The notes under the pieces: model-generated | What the model was told of the DNA's origin: nothing | The model's database searches: none | The model's input: only the letters and a program-made list of their open reading frames with translations | Program-made: the position numbers and the translations under genes | Assembly: GCF_042677005.1 (NCBI RefSeq) | Contig: NZ_JBHTIF010000001.1 | Span: forward strand, 1,302,001-1,366,000 | DNA: 64,000 nucleotides | Direction of reading: 5' to 3' | Origin: Lysobacter_I brunescens | Lineage (GTDB): Bacteria; Pseudomonadota; Gammaproteobacteria; Xanthomonadales; Xanthomonadaceae | In this document: positions 26,560 to 35,595 of the stretch, in pieces | Numbering within the stretch: position 1 is the first letter of the stretch | How the letters are laid out: each line of letters opens with the position of its first letter

Positions 26560-27408
26560 TCAGTCGCCGAGCACGTCCGCCACGAACGGCGGCGACACCA
26601 GCACGCCGCGGTGCAGGTCGGGCGTGTAGTACTTCGTCTTGAACGCCTTCGCGCGCGCGTCGGCTTCACGGAAATCAAAGCCGCCGGCCTTGCGCGCAAG
26701 GGTGACGCTCCACCAGCCGGTGGGATAGCACGGCTGCGGGAACGGCAGGGTCTTGAAGGTCGTGAAGCCGGCCTTGCCCATTTCGTCGCGCATCGCCTGG
26801 ATCAGCGCGAGCTGCATCAGCGGCGATTCCGACTGCTGGATCAGGATGCCGTCGTCCTTCAGCGCGCGGAAGCAGCTCGCGTAGAAGGCCTTGTTGAACA
26901 GGCCTTCGGCGGGGCCGACCGGATCGGTCGAATCGACGATGACGATGTCCAGGCTGCCCGGTGCGACGTTGGCCATGTAGGCGATGCCGTCGTCGAACAG
27001 CAGCTCGGCGCGCGGGTCGTCGTTCGAGTCGCACAGTTCCGGGAACCACTTCTCGGCCATGCGCGTGACCTGCTCGTCGATGTCGCACTGCACGGCCTTC
27101 TTCACGCCCGGGTGCTTGAGCACCTCGCGCAGCGTGCCGCAGTCGCCGCCGCCGATGATGACCACGTTCTCCGGGTTCGCATGGGTGAACAGCGCCGGGT
27201 GCGAGATCATCTCGTGGTACAGGAAGTTGTCGCGCGCGGTGAGCATCATCGCGCCGTCGATGAGCATCAGGTTGCCCCAGTCGGTGCTCTCGTAGATCTC
27301 GATCTTCTGGAACGGCGACTGCACCTCGTCGAGCTTGCGGGTGATGCGGTAGCCGATGGCCGAGCCGGTGGGCTCGAACTGCTCGAAATGCCAGGAAGTC
27401 TCGGTCAT
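26560..27408 (-). CDS. speE: Spermidine synthase
   Basis: A 282-residue aminopropyltransferase making spermidine from putrescine and decarboxylated SAM. The N-terminal beta-domain (SPFQKIEIYESTDWGNLMLIDG) precedes a Rossmann fold with GGGDCGTLRE (residues 86-95) and the catalytic DSTDPVGPAE (159-168). YHEMISHPALFTH is the standard substrate gate. Start ATG 27408 matches family length. It is divergent from the M48 gene, and speA lies beyond that, so polyamine genes are clustered but not in one operon. Confidence 0.95.
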   Translation of the reverse strand: MTETSWHFEQFEPTGSAIGYRITRKLDEVQSPFQKIEIYESTDWGNLMLIDGAMMLTARDNFLYHEMISHPALFTHANPENVVIIGGGDCGTLREVLKHPGVKKAVQCDIDEQVTRMAEKWFPELCDSNDDPRAELLFDDGIAYMANVAPGSLDIVIVDSTDPVGPAEGLFNKAFYASCFRALKDDGILIQQSESPLMQLALIQAMRDEMGKAGFTTFKTLPFPQPCYPTGWWSVTLARKAGGFDFREADARAKAFKTKYYTPDLHRGVLVSPPFVADVLGD

Positions 27409-27506
27409 GGCGCGGGGCCCGGGAGGTTGGGAGGGGGCGGCATTGTACCGGAGAGGGGGAAGTGCTTCCGTTACGATGCCCGCCGGGACAGGGCCTGGAG
27501 ACCGGA

Positions 27507-29369
27507 ATGCGCGAGACCGCCGACGAACGACGACGCAAGGCGCGGGTGGCGCGGCTGGAAGCCGAGTCCCGGGAGGCGCCGGCGGCCTATCGTCGCCGGG
27601 TCGCCCTGCTCGCGGCCCTGGGCTATGTCGTGCTGGGTGCGCTGGCACTGCTGGGATTGGGCCTGCCGGTGCTGGCGATCGGGGCGATGTTCGCCACCGG
27701 CCGGGAATGGGACGTGCAGGCCTCGGTGGGGATCATCGTGCTGCTGGCGATGGGCGCGGGCGTGCTGCGCGCGTTGTGGGTGCCGGTGGCGCCGCCGCCG
27801 GGCTATGCGCTCTGGGCCGATCACGTGCCGGAGCTGGCGGCCGAGATCGAGCGCCTGCGCCGCGAGGCCGGTGCGCCGCCGCTGGACGGCGTGGTGATCG
27901 ACGCCGAGCTGAACGCGGCCGCCGTGACCTGCCCGCGCATGTTCGGACTGCTGGGCGAGCGCCGCTATCTCGTCCTCGGCCTGCCGCTGCTGCGCCTGCT
28001 CGACCGCGACGAGCTGCTGGCGGTCATCGCCCACGAATTCGGCCATTTCCGCAGCGGCAACGGCCGGTTCATGGCCTGGATCTACCGCCTGCGCCTGCGC
28101 TGGTGGCGCATGGCCGAAGCGGTGGCGACCAGCGGCCTGCTCTCGCCGCTGCTGCTGTCGCGCTTCTTCGCCTGGTACGCGCCGCATTTCGACGCGGTCA
28201 GCTTCGTGTTGGCGCGCGAGGAGGAGTTCGAGGCCGACGCGGTCGCGCGGCGGCTGGTCGGCCACGGGCCGCTGGCGACCGGGCTGATCCGCCTGGAACA
28301 CGCCTCGGCCTGGCTCGACAAGCGCCTTCACCGCCCGATGGCCGACCGCGTGCGCGGCCAGCCGAAGCCGCCGCTGTCGATCAGCGCCGAACAGGCACGT
28401 CTGCTGCGCGAACTGCCGCCGCTGGACGTGGCCCGGGTGGTCACCGCTGCCGAGCGGGAGCACGATGTCGACGACACCCATCCGGTGCTGTCGAAGCGGC
28501 TGGCGGCCGGCGACGGTGTTCCCGAGGCCGTGGGGCCTGGCACCCCAGTCGTGCATTTGTTGGGCGCGCCACTGCTGGCCGACATCGAGCGCATCCTCGA
28601 CGCGCAGTGGCGCGAGCGTCTGCAGGCGCGCTGGGCCGAGGCGCATGCCGCCGCCGAGCCCGAGCGCCAGCGCCTGGCCGAACTGGAGCGCGACGGCGGG
28701 CCGGCCGAGGCCGATCTGCTCGCCCATGCCCGACTGTCCGAGACCCTGCGCCCCGAGCAGGATCCCCTGCGCCTGTACCAGCAGGTGCTGGCCCGCCTCC
28801 CGGACAACCCGTCCGCACTGTTCCGGGTCGGCGTGCTGCGCGTGGACGCCGGCGACCCGGAGGGCGTCGCCCAGCTGGCGCGGGCCATGACCCTGGACCC
28901 GGCCGCGATCGTCCCGGTGTTCGAGCGTCTCGATGCCTGGCGTCGCGATGCCACCGTGGCGCCAGATCTTGCGGCCGCCCTCGAACGGCTGCGCGAGACC
29001 TTCGCCGCGCAGGCCGCCTCGCTGCAGGCCCGCGATGGCGTCGACGTGGACGACGAACTGGTCGCCCACGACCTTGATGCTGAGGCGCTGCAGGCCCTCT
29101 CCGGCAGCCTGCGCGCGCTGCCGCAGGTCGCCGAGGCCTGGCTGGTGCGCAAGCGCCTGGACCTGCCCGGCGAGGCCGCGCACTACACCCTGCTGGTCGC
29201 CTGGCGCGGTTCGGTGGCCAGCGAGGCGGCCGGGCTCAAGCGCCTGGTCTCGGCCCTGCGCCTGCCCGGCAGCGTCACCGTCTTCGGCGATGGCGACTCG
29301 GCCCGGCGCGCCCTGGCCCGGCGGGTGCGGGCGGTCTGCGGGACGCCGGTGTACCGGCGGGGGCGCTGA
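27507..29369 (+). CDS. M48-family metalloprotease with long C-terminal domain
   Basis: A 620-residue membrane protein. Two hydrophobic helices (about 33-60 and 72-92) precede the zinc motif HEFGH at 176-180 (AVIAHEFGHFRSGNG). The third ligand is Glu in EEEFEADAVARRL near 242, and HPVLSKR marks the end of the peptidase. The remaining 260 residues include a tetratricopeptide-like stretch (LRLYQQVLARLPDNPSALFRVGVLRVDAGDPEGVAQLARAM) and an alpha/beta domain. Likely an HtpX/Ste24-like quality-control protease. ATG 27507 is preceded by GGAG. It ends 61 bases before speA and may be co-transcribed with it. Confidence 0.88.
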   Translation: MRETADERRRKARVARLEAESREAPAAYRRRVALLAALGYVVLGALALLGLGLPVLAIGAMFATGREWDVQASVGIIVLLAMGAGVLRALWVPVAPPPGYALWADHVPELAAEIERLRREAGAPPLDGVVIDAELNAAAVTCPRMFGLLGERRYLVLGLPLLRLLDRDELLAVIAHEFGHFRSGNGRFMAWIYRLRLRWWRMAEAVATSGLLSPLLLSRFFAWYAPHFDAVSFVLAREEEFEADAVARRLVGHGPLATGLIRLEHASAWLDKRLHRPMADRVRGQPKPPLSISAEQARLLRELPPLDVARVVTAAEREHDVDDTHPVLSKRLAAGDGVPEAVGPGTPVVHLLGAPLLADIERILDAQWRERLQARWAEAHAAAEPERQRLAELERDGGPAEADLLAHARLSETLRPEQDPLRLYQQVLARLPDNPSALFRVGVLRVDAGDPEGVAQLARAMTLDPAAIVPVFERLDAWRRDATVAPDLAAALERLRETFAAQAASLQARDGVDVDDELVAHDLDAEALQALSGSLRALPQVAEAWLVRKRLDLPGEAAHYTLLVAWRGSVASEAAGLKRLVSALRLPGSVTVFGDGDSARRALARRVRAVCGTPVYRRGR

Positions 29370-29430
29370 CCCCGTGCAGGCGGCCGCAGGCCATACAATG
29401 CACGCCCCCCTGCCGTCCGGAAGCACGCCC

Positions 29431-31320
29431 ATGACCGCCTGGTCGATCGACCAAGCCCGCAAGACCTACTCGATCCCGCACTGGGCCGAGGGGTATTTCG
29501 ACATCGACGCACGCGGCCGCATCGTCGTGCATCCGCGCGGCGCGCAGGCCCCGGGCGTGGCCTTGCCGGAGGTGGTCGACGCGGCCTTGTCGAGCGGCGC
29601 GAAACTGCCGCTGCTGGTGCGTTTCCCGCAGATCCTCGGCGACCGCCTGGGCAAGCTGCAGGCGGCGTTCGCGCAGGCGCAGCAGGATTTCGACTACACC
29701 GGCGGCTACACCGCCGTGTATCCGATCAAGGTCAACCAGCACGCCGGCGTGGCCGGCACGCTCGCTTCGCACGCGGGCGAGGGCTTCGGCCTCGAAGCCG
29801 GCAGCAAGCCCGAACTGATGGCCGTGCTCGCGCTCAGCCGCCCCGGCGGCCTGATCGTCTGCAACGGCTACAAGGACCGCGAATACATCCGCCTGGCGCT
29901 GATCGGCCGCAAGCTCGGCATGCAGACCTTCATCGTGGTCGAGAAGCCGTCCGAGCTGCCGCTGGTGATGGAAGAGGCGAAGGCGCTCGGCGTGACCCCG
30001 GGTCTCGGCGTGCGCATGCGCTTGGCCTCGCTGGGCGCGGGCAAGTGGCAGAACAGCGGCGGCGACAAGGCCAAGTTCGGTCTCTCGCCGCGCCAGGTGC
30101 TGGACCTGTGGAAGACCCTGCGCGATGCCGGCATGGGCGACTGCCTCGGCCTGCTGCATTTCCACATGGGCTCGCAGATCAGCAACGTCCGCGACATCGC
30201 CAACGGCATGCGCGAGGCGACCCGCTATTTCGTCGAACTGTCGAAGCTGGGCGCGAAGATCAGCCATGTCGACGTCGGTGGCGGCCTCGGCATCGATTAC
30301 GAAGGCACGCGCTCGCGCAGCTACTGCTCGATCAACTATGGCATCCACCAGTACGCGTCGAGCATCGTCCAGCCGGTCGCCGAAGCCTGCGAGCAGTACG
30401 GCCTTACGCCGCCGCGCCTGGTCACCGAATGCGGCCGCGCGATGACCGCGCACCACGCCATGCTGGTCACCAACGTGTCGGAGGTCGAGCGCGCACCGGA
30501 AGGCCGCGTGCCGCCCGCGCACGACGACGAAGCGGCGGTGATCCGCCATCTGCGCGAGATCCATGCCGAGATCGAGACGCGCCCGGCGGTCGAGCTGTTC
30601 CACGAAGCCCAGCACCACCACAGCGAAGGCCTGTCCCTGTACGCACTGGGCCAGATCGACCTGGTCGCGCGCGCGCGGCTCGACGACCTGTTCTACGCCA
30701 TCGCCCACGCGGTGCGCGCGCGCCTGACCTACGACGAGAAGAGCCACCGCGACCTGCTCGACGAGCTGAACGAGCGCCTGGTCGACAAGTACTTCGTCAA
30801 CTTCAGCCTGTTCGAGTCGATGCCCGACGTGTGGGCGATCGACCAGGTGTTCCCGATCACCCCGATCGAGCGCCTGGACGAGCGTCCGGAGCGTCGCGGC
30901 GTGATCGCCGACCTGACCTGCGACTCCGATGGCAAGATCGACACCTACGTCGAGAACGAGGATCTGGACAGCTCGCTGCCGCTGCACGCGCCGCGTCCCG
31001 GCGAGCGCTACCGCATTGGTTTCTTCCTGGTCGGCGCGTACCAGGAAATCCTCGGCGACATCCACAACCTCTTCGGCGACACCGACGCGGTCGAAGTGCG
31101 CTGCGACGACGAAGGCTTCCGCATCGTGCAGCAGCGTCGCGGCGACACCACCGACGTGATGCTGGACTACGTCGGCTACAAGATCGACGACCTGCGCAGG
31201 ATCTACCGCGCCAAGGTCGGTGCCGTCGATCTCAGCAAGAGCGAGGCCGCCCGCCTCAACGAGGCGCTGGAGAACGGCCTGACCGCCTACACCTACCTGA
31301 GCGACGAGCCGCTGGGCTGA
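29431..31320 (+). CDS. speA: Biosynthetic arginine decarboxylase
   Basis: A 629-residue PLP enzyme converting arginine to agmatine, first step of one putrescine route. The PLP lysine is Lys100 in AVYPIKVNQH. GLLHFHMGSQISN, VDVGGGLGIDYEG and VTECGRAM are conserved fold type III segments, and the SpeA-specific insertion and C-terminal domain are present, ending LTAYTYLSDEPLG. Length matches E. coli SpeA (about 630-660). With speE nearby, the region supports spermidine synthesis; speD and an agmatine-processing gene are not in this window. Confidence 0.96.
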   Translation: MTAWSIDQARKTYSIPHWAEGYFDIDARGRIVVHPRGAQAPGVALPEVVDAALSSGAKLPLLVRFPQILGDRLGKLQAAFAQAQQDFDYTGGYTAVYPIKVNQHAGVAGTLASHAGEGFGLEAGSKPELMAVLALSRPGGLIVCNGYKDREYIRLALIGRKLGMQTFIVVEKPSELPLVMEEAKALGVTPGLGVRMRLASLGAGKWQNSGGDKAKFGLSPRQVLDLWKTLRDAGMGDCLGLLHFHMGSQISNVRDIANGMREATRYFVELSKLGAKISHVDVGGGLGIDYEGTRSRSYCSINYGIHQYASSIVQPVAEACEQYGLTPPRLVTECGRAMTAHHAMLVTNVSEVERAPEGRVPPAHDDEAAVIRHLREIHAEIETRPAVELFHEAQHHHSEGLSLYALGQIDLVARARLDDLFYAIAHAVRARLTYDEKSHRDLLDELNERLVDKYFVNFSLFESMPDVWAIDQVFPITPIERLDERPERRGVIADLTCDSDGKIDTYVENEDLDSSLPLHAPRPGERYRIGFFLVGAYQEILGDIHNLFGDTDAVEVRCDDEGFRIVQQRRGDTTDVMLDYVGYKIDDLRRIYRAKVGAVDLSKSEAARLNEALENGLTAYTYLSDEPLG

Positions 31321-31327
31321 GTCCGCA

Positions 31328-31355
31328 GGCGCGTCCGGCACCCGTCGGACGCGCC
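31328..31355 (+). terminator. Hairpin downstream of speA
   Basis: Ten-base arms GGCGCGTCCG (31328-31337) and CGGACGCGCC (31346-31355) with an 8-base loop start 8 bases after the speA stop. Followed by ATCCACCGTTTCG, a poor U-tract. The remaining 200 bases to the kinase gene show no further clear feature. Confidence 0.6.
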
Positions 31356-31554
31356 ATCCACCGTTTCGGCGCAGCGTCCTGCCTCGGAACCTCAGTCTCG
31401 GCCATCCCTGTGTTGAGATGCGGTGTTGCTCGGCGATGCGGATGTCATGATCGGATGGTTTTTTTGGATGGTCTGTTGCCGCATGGGCGCCTTCCGGATG
31501 ATGGCCGTGCTGCCCGTTCATTCCCCGCTGGCATCGCGATGAGGCCGTCCCTCG

Positions 31555-32697
31555 ATGTCGTCATTCCATCGCCGCGCTGATCCGTCCCCGCGCCGCATGG
31601 CCGTGCTGCCGGCATGGCTGCCCTTGCTGGCGGGTCTGCCGGCCTGTGCGTCGCTGGCGCTGATGGTGCTGCTGGAGCTCGATCGCCCCCGCGCGGCTGC
31701 CTACGGCACGCTCTACATCGCGCTGTGCATCCTCTGGATGCCGCTCCTGGCATGGCTGCAGCGCAGGCTGTGGCGTCGTGGCATCGCCTGGTGGACGCTC
31801 GCGCTCACGGTCTTCGTGCTGACCTACGGCATGTCGGTGGTCAACAAGGGGTTCGGTTTCGTGCTCGGATGGTCGATGGGCTGGAAACCCGTGTCCGAGT
31901 TCCGCGTCGCCGGCATGTTCGAAGGTCTCGAATCCTGCTGGCTGGCCTTGATCGCGTTCTGCGCGACCCATGCCGTGCTGATGTATGCCTTCGAGCTGCG
32001 CGACGAACAGGCGCGCCATGCCGAGGCTCGCGCCACCGCGCGTGACGCGGAGCTGCGCGCGTTGCGCTACCAGTTGCAGCCGCATTTCCTGTTCAACACC
32101 CTCAATGCGGTGTCCGGGCTGGTCGCGGAAGCGCGCAACGCCGAGGCCCAGGCGATGATCGCCCGGCTCGGCGATTTCCTGCGCGCCACGCTCGATGCCG
32201 ATGCCTCGCACGAAGTCGCCCTGGCCGAGGAACTGGCCAATGCCGAAGGCTATCTCGACATCGAGCGCGCGCGGCTCGGCTCGCGACTGCAGGTGAAATG
32301 GCGCATCGGCGCCGACGTGCTGCGCGCGCGGGTGCCGACGCTGCTGCTGCAGCCGCTGATCGAGAATGCGATCCGCCACGGCATCGCGCCGCGACTGACG
32401 CCTGGCCGGCTGGAGATCGCCATCGATCGCGTGGACGATCGCGTGCGCATCCGGATCGAAAACGATACCGGCGACACGGCGCCGCCGGTCGAAGGGTCCG
32501 GTGAGCGCATCGGCCTGCGCAATCTCGCCGAGCGCCTGCACGCGCTGTACCCGGGCGACCACGCCTTGCGTGCCGAGCGCGTCGCCGGCGGTGGTTTCCG
32601 GGTCGAGCTCGATCTGCCGTACCGTGATGGCGCCGCTCGCGATGGGGCAAGTCATGCTGGGCAATCGCTCTCGGCCATTGCGGAGGCGAAGCCGTGA
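31555..32697 (+). CDS. LytS-like (AlgZ-type) membrane histidine kinase
   Basis: A 380-residue sensor kinase with four N-terminal transmembrane helices (from about residue 20 to 145) and a HisKA_7TM-independent His_kinase domain: LRYQLQPHFLFNTLNAVSGL carries the phospho-accepting His, LLLQPLIENAIRHGI is the N-box, and GERIGLRNLAERLHALY the G-box. The architecture is that of the LytS/YehU/AlgZ family. The sensed signal is unknown. The stop overlaps the start of the LytTR regulator, so they form a coupled pair. An alternative start is ATG 31597. Confidence 0.9.
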   Translation: MSSFHRRADPSPRRMAVLPAWLPLLAGLPACASLALMVLLELDRPRAAAYGTLYIALCILWMPLLAWLQRRLWRRGIAWWTLALTVFVLTYGMSVVNKGFGFVLGWSMGWKPVSEFRVAGMFEGLESCWLALIAFCATHAVLMYAFELRDEQARHAEARATARDAELRALRYQLQPHFLFNTLNAVSGLVAEARNAEAQAMIARLGDFLRATLDADASHEVALAEELANAEGYLDIERARLGSRLQVKWRIGADVLRARVPTLLLQPLIENAIRHGIAPRLTPGRLEIAIDRVDDRVRIRIENDTGDTAPPVEGSGERIGLRNLAERLHALYPGDHALRAERVAGGGFRVELDLPYRDGAARDGASHAGQSLSAIAEAKP

Positions 32698-33458
32698 TGC
32701 GCGTGGTCATCATCGATGACGAACCGCTGGCCCGCAGCGGCCTGCGTGCGCGCCTGGCCGCGCATCCGGACCTGCAGGTCGCCGCCGAGTACGCCGACGG
32801 GCCGGCTGCGATCGAAGGACTCCGCGCAGTACCGGTGGATCTCGCCTTCGTCGATGTCCAGATGCCTGGAGCCTCGGGGCTGGATGTGCTTGCGTCGTTG
32901 CCCGAGCCGGTGCGACCGATGGCGATCCTGCTGACCGCCCATGACCGCTTCGCGGTGCGGGCCTTCGCCCTCCGTGCGATCGACTACCTGCTCAAGCCGG
33001 TCGACGATGCGCGCTTCGAGGAAGCGCTCGACCGTGCCCGCGAACTCCATCGCTGGCGCTGGCAGTCCGCGCCGACGACCGCGACCCATGTCGCATCCGC
33101 CTCGGCCCGTGTGCGCCGATTCGAGGTGCGTGTCGGGCGTCGCATGCGGTATGTCGATGCCGATGCGATCGCGTGGATCGAAGCGGACGGGGATTACGCT
33201 TGCCTGCATGTCGATGGACAGCGCCATCTCGTCCGCGACACGCTCGGCAGGCTGATGGAGAAGCTCGATCCCGCCCGTTTCGTCCGCGTCCATCGTTCGG
33301 CGATCGTGCGCGTCGATTGCATCGACGAACTGCAGCCGCTGGCGAACCGCGACGCCATCCTGCGCCTGCGCGACGGCACGCCGGTGCGTGCGAGCCGCAG
33401 CTACATCGATCCGCTGCTGCGAAGGCTCGCCGGCATGGATCCCGACGGCGTCGCGTAA
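32697..33458 (+). CDS. LytTR-family response regulator
   Basis: A 253-residue response regulator. The receiver domain has acidic pocket DDE at 7-9, phospho-acceptor Asp53 in AFVDVQMPG, and the conserved Lys in DYLLKPVDD. A LytTR DNA-binding domain follows (about 140-245): IAWIEADGDYACLHVDGQ and FVRVHRSAIVRVDCIDEL. TGATG overlaps the kinase stop; a GTG one codon earlier is also possible. The AlgR relative controls alginate and virulence in Pseudomonas; targets here are unknown. It is followed by an acyltransferase gene about 93 bases downstream. Confidence 0.92.
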   Translation: MRVVIIDDEPLARSGLRARLAAHPDLQVAAEYADGPAAIEGLRAVPVDLAFVDVQMPGASGLDVLASLPEPVRPMAILLTAHDRFAVRAFALRAIDYLLKPVDDARFEEALDRARELHRWRWQSAPTTATHVASASARVRRFEVRVGRRMRYVDADAIAWIEADGDYACLHVDGQRHLVRDTLGRLMEKLDPARFVRVHRSAIVRVDCIDELQPLANRDAILRLRDGTPVRASRSYIDPLLRRLAGMDPDGVA

Positions 33459-33551
33459 CGGGCGTCACGCTGCGTCGCGCATTCCGCGCGACGCATAGAA
33501 TCCTTCGCTTCGCGAGCCGCATCTCGCTGCCCGCACACCGAGACCGAACTC

Positions 33552-34682
33552 ATGCACGTCCCGCCCATCCGCCTGCCAGGTCTCGATTCGCTCCGCGCCA
33601 TCGCGGTGGTCTGGACGATGCTGTTCCATTCCTTCCTTGTCGGCGGCCTGGGCGACGACTGGCAATGGGCACAGCAATACGGCTGGATGGGCGTCGACCT
33701 GTTCTTCGTGCTCAGCGGATTCCTGATCGGCCTGCAGGTGCTCGCACCGCTGGCGCGCGGCGAGCGCCTGTCCTTCAGCGATTTCTACCTGCGCCGCGCA
33801 TTCCGCATCCTGCCCGCATTCTGGGCGGTGCTCGCCGTGTACCTGCTGTGGCCGGGATTCCGCGAGGCGCCGGGCATGGAGCCGTGGTGGAAGTTCGCCT
33901 TGTTCTTCGTGAACCTGTCGATCGACTACGGCAGCAACGCCGCGTTCTCGCATGCGTGGTCGCTGTGCGTCGAGGAGCACTTCTACCTGCTGTTCCCGAT
34001 CCTGGCGCTGGGCTTCGCCCGCCTGCGCTCGGGGATCGCGCTCGCGCTGTTCTGCGTCGCGCTGGTGCTCGGCGGCATCGCGCTGCGCAGTGCGATCTGG
34101 CTGCATTTCGACGCATTGGCCCCCGACTACAACTGGTTCGTCGAAGAGATCTACTACCCGACCTGGAACCGGCTCGACGGCCTGCTCGCCGGCGTGCTGC
34201 TCGCGGCCTGGAAGACCTATCGCCCGGCGTCATGGGGTCGCGTCGCTGCACGCGCGAACCTGGTGTTCATCGTCGGTCTTGCGACGATGGCGCTCAGCTT
34301 CTGGCTGTTCCGCGAGCGTACCGGCCTGCTCGGCAACAGCATCGGCTGGCCGGTGCTGTCGCTCGGGCTTGCGATGCTGGTCTTCGCCGGCACGCAATCC
34401 GGCAGCTGGATCGGCCGTCGCGCGTTCCCCGGCGCAGCCTGGCTTGCAGCCGTGTCGTACAGCCTGTACCTGGTGCACAAGCCGGTGTACGGACTGGTGG
34501 CGGAACATCTGGGCGACGTACTGGAACGCATCGGCAACGGCTACGTCACGTTCGCGGCGTACGGCATCGCATCGCTGCTCGCGGCGGCGCTGGTGTATTA
34601 CGCGGTGGAGCGGCCGGGGTTGCGGTTGGGCAGGCGTTTCAGAGCAGGCAGGGTGCCGCATGCAGCGGTGCCGACGCACTGA
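33552..34682 (+). CDS. Acyltransferase 3 family membrane protein (OafA/YrhL type)
   Basis: A 376-residue protein with about ten hydrophobic helices. The N-terminal RLPGLDSLRAIAVVWTMLFHSF has the conserved LDxLRAxAV and a His used for acyl transfer; GVDLFFVLSGFLIG, FYLRRAFRILPAFW and the C-terminal SLYLVHKPV are family hallmarks. These enzymes acetylate O-antigen, exopolysaccharide or peptidoglycan at the inner membrane. The substrate is unknown; it is not embedded in a polysaccharide cluster. The position after the LytS/LytTR pair may mean it is a target. Confidence 0.92.
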   Translation: MHVPPIRLPGLDSLRAIAVVWTMLFHSFLVGGLGDDWQWAQQYGWMGVDLFFVLSGFLIGLQVLAPLARGERLSFSDFYLRRAFRILPAFWAVLAVYLLWPGFREAPGMEPWWKFALFFVNLSIDYGSNAAFSHAWSLCVEEHFYLLFPILALGFARLRSGIALALFCVALVLGGIALRSAIWLHFDALAPDYNWFVEEIYYPTWNRLDGLLAGVLLAAWKTYRPASWGRVAARANLVFIVGLATMALSFWLFRERTGLLGNSIGWPVLSLGLAMLVFAGTQSGSWIGRRAFPGAAWLAAVSYSLYLVHKPVYGLVAEHLGDVLERIGNGYVTFAAYGIASLLAAALVYYAVERPGLRLGRRFRAGRVPHAAVPTH

Positions 34683-34709
34683 ATATCCATGCGCTGGCCG
34701 GTCAATCAT

Positions 34710-35558
34710 TCAGGGCGGCGGTGGAGAAGATGTGCTATCCGGCGCAGCGGGCTCGACCACATGCGCATGCTCGCTTCTTTGCCATTTGGACTTGTTTGCC
34801 ATCACGAGATAGAAGCGATACGAGGCTAGATAGGCAAGATGAGTCGATGAAGGCCTGTTCTTCGCATCTTGGGTGACGCACTCGACAGGAATGTAGTCGC
34901 CAACCAGCTGAGGGGCGATGCTGCTGGCGGGCAATATGTCCTGGCGCGCCGTGCAGGTGACGAGTGGCCCATTGACCACTTCCTCAATCGTGCGGTCGCG
35001 GATGTAGTCGCCTTCGACTCTCCGCGTCGATTCGGCGTCGACACGGTAGGTGAAATGCTGCCCCGGTGTGATTCCGCAAAGCGACGGCGCCGTCGTTTCG
35101 AGACGTATCATCCTGCTTCGATTGGCGAACGCGACCGTCGAACTGGTGTGGATGCCGATGCCGACGACACTGATGAAGCCTTTGTTAGTCGTGCTTGACT
35201 GGCTGACGCTGACCAGAGGGAGAAGGCCGCAGAGGGACAGGCTCGTGCCGGAGCCTCCTGCCTGGCCTTTGCGGAAGCCTCCAGTGCCCTCAACGTGATG
35301 AAGGCGATTTTCGAGCATCCTGTAGCGGATCTTCTCGTCGTAGTAGACCTTCATTCCAAAATTGCCCTTGTTCCAGATCGTCTGTGTCGACGACATGGCA
35401 GCGGGCATGGGCAACACAGGTCCGTTGCCGATATGCGGTTTCAGCGATGTCATCAGCTCTTCGCTGATGCTGTAACTTTCTTCGGTCGACTGCGCTCGGC
35501 TCGTTCCGGCCGCCAATGCGGTGAGCGACAGTACGAGTACTGCGGCGATGTTCTTCAT
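34710..35558 (-). CDS. Secreted orphan protein of lower GC content
   Basis: A 282-residue protein with a signal peptide (MKNIAAVLVLSLTALAAGTSRAQS). The mature chain is rich in Ser and Thr, with TLSSTQTIWNKGNFG-like and SGTSLSLCGLLPLVSVSQSS stretches, a few cysteines (SLCG, LVTCTA, VECVT) and a proline tail ending SPPPP. No domain recognised. By eye its DNA is about 55-60% GC, distinctly lower than the near-70% neighbours, and codon choice is less biased, suggesting lateral acquisition. It is convergent with the acyltransferase gene. Confidence 0.75.
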   Translation of the reverse strand: MKNIAAVLVLSLTALAAGTSRAQSTEESYSISEELMTSLKPHIGNGPVLPMPAAMSSTQTIWNKGNFGMKVYYDEKIRYRMLENRLHHVEGTGGFRKGQAGGSGTSLSLCGLLPLVSVSQSSTTNKGFISVVGIGIHTSSTVAFANRSRMIRLETTAPSLCGITPGQHFTYRVDAESTRRVEGDYIRDRTIEEVVNGPLVTCTARQDILPASSIAPQLVGDYIPVECVTQDAKNRPSSTHLAYLASYRFYLVMANKSKWQRSEHAHVVEPAAPDSTSSPPPP

Positions 35559-35595
35559 TTCGGCCACATTGCTTGATTGAGCGACATCGATGCGT

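Noticed and set aside
29275..31521. Long minus-strand frame opposite speA
   Set aside because: Antisense to a conserved enzyme and compositionally biased.
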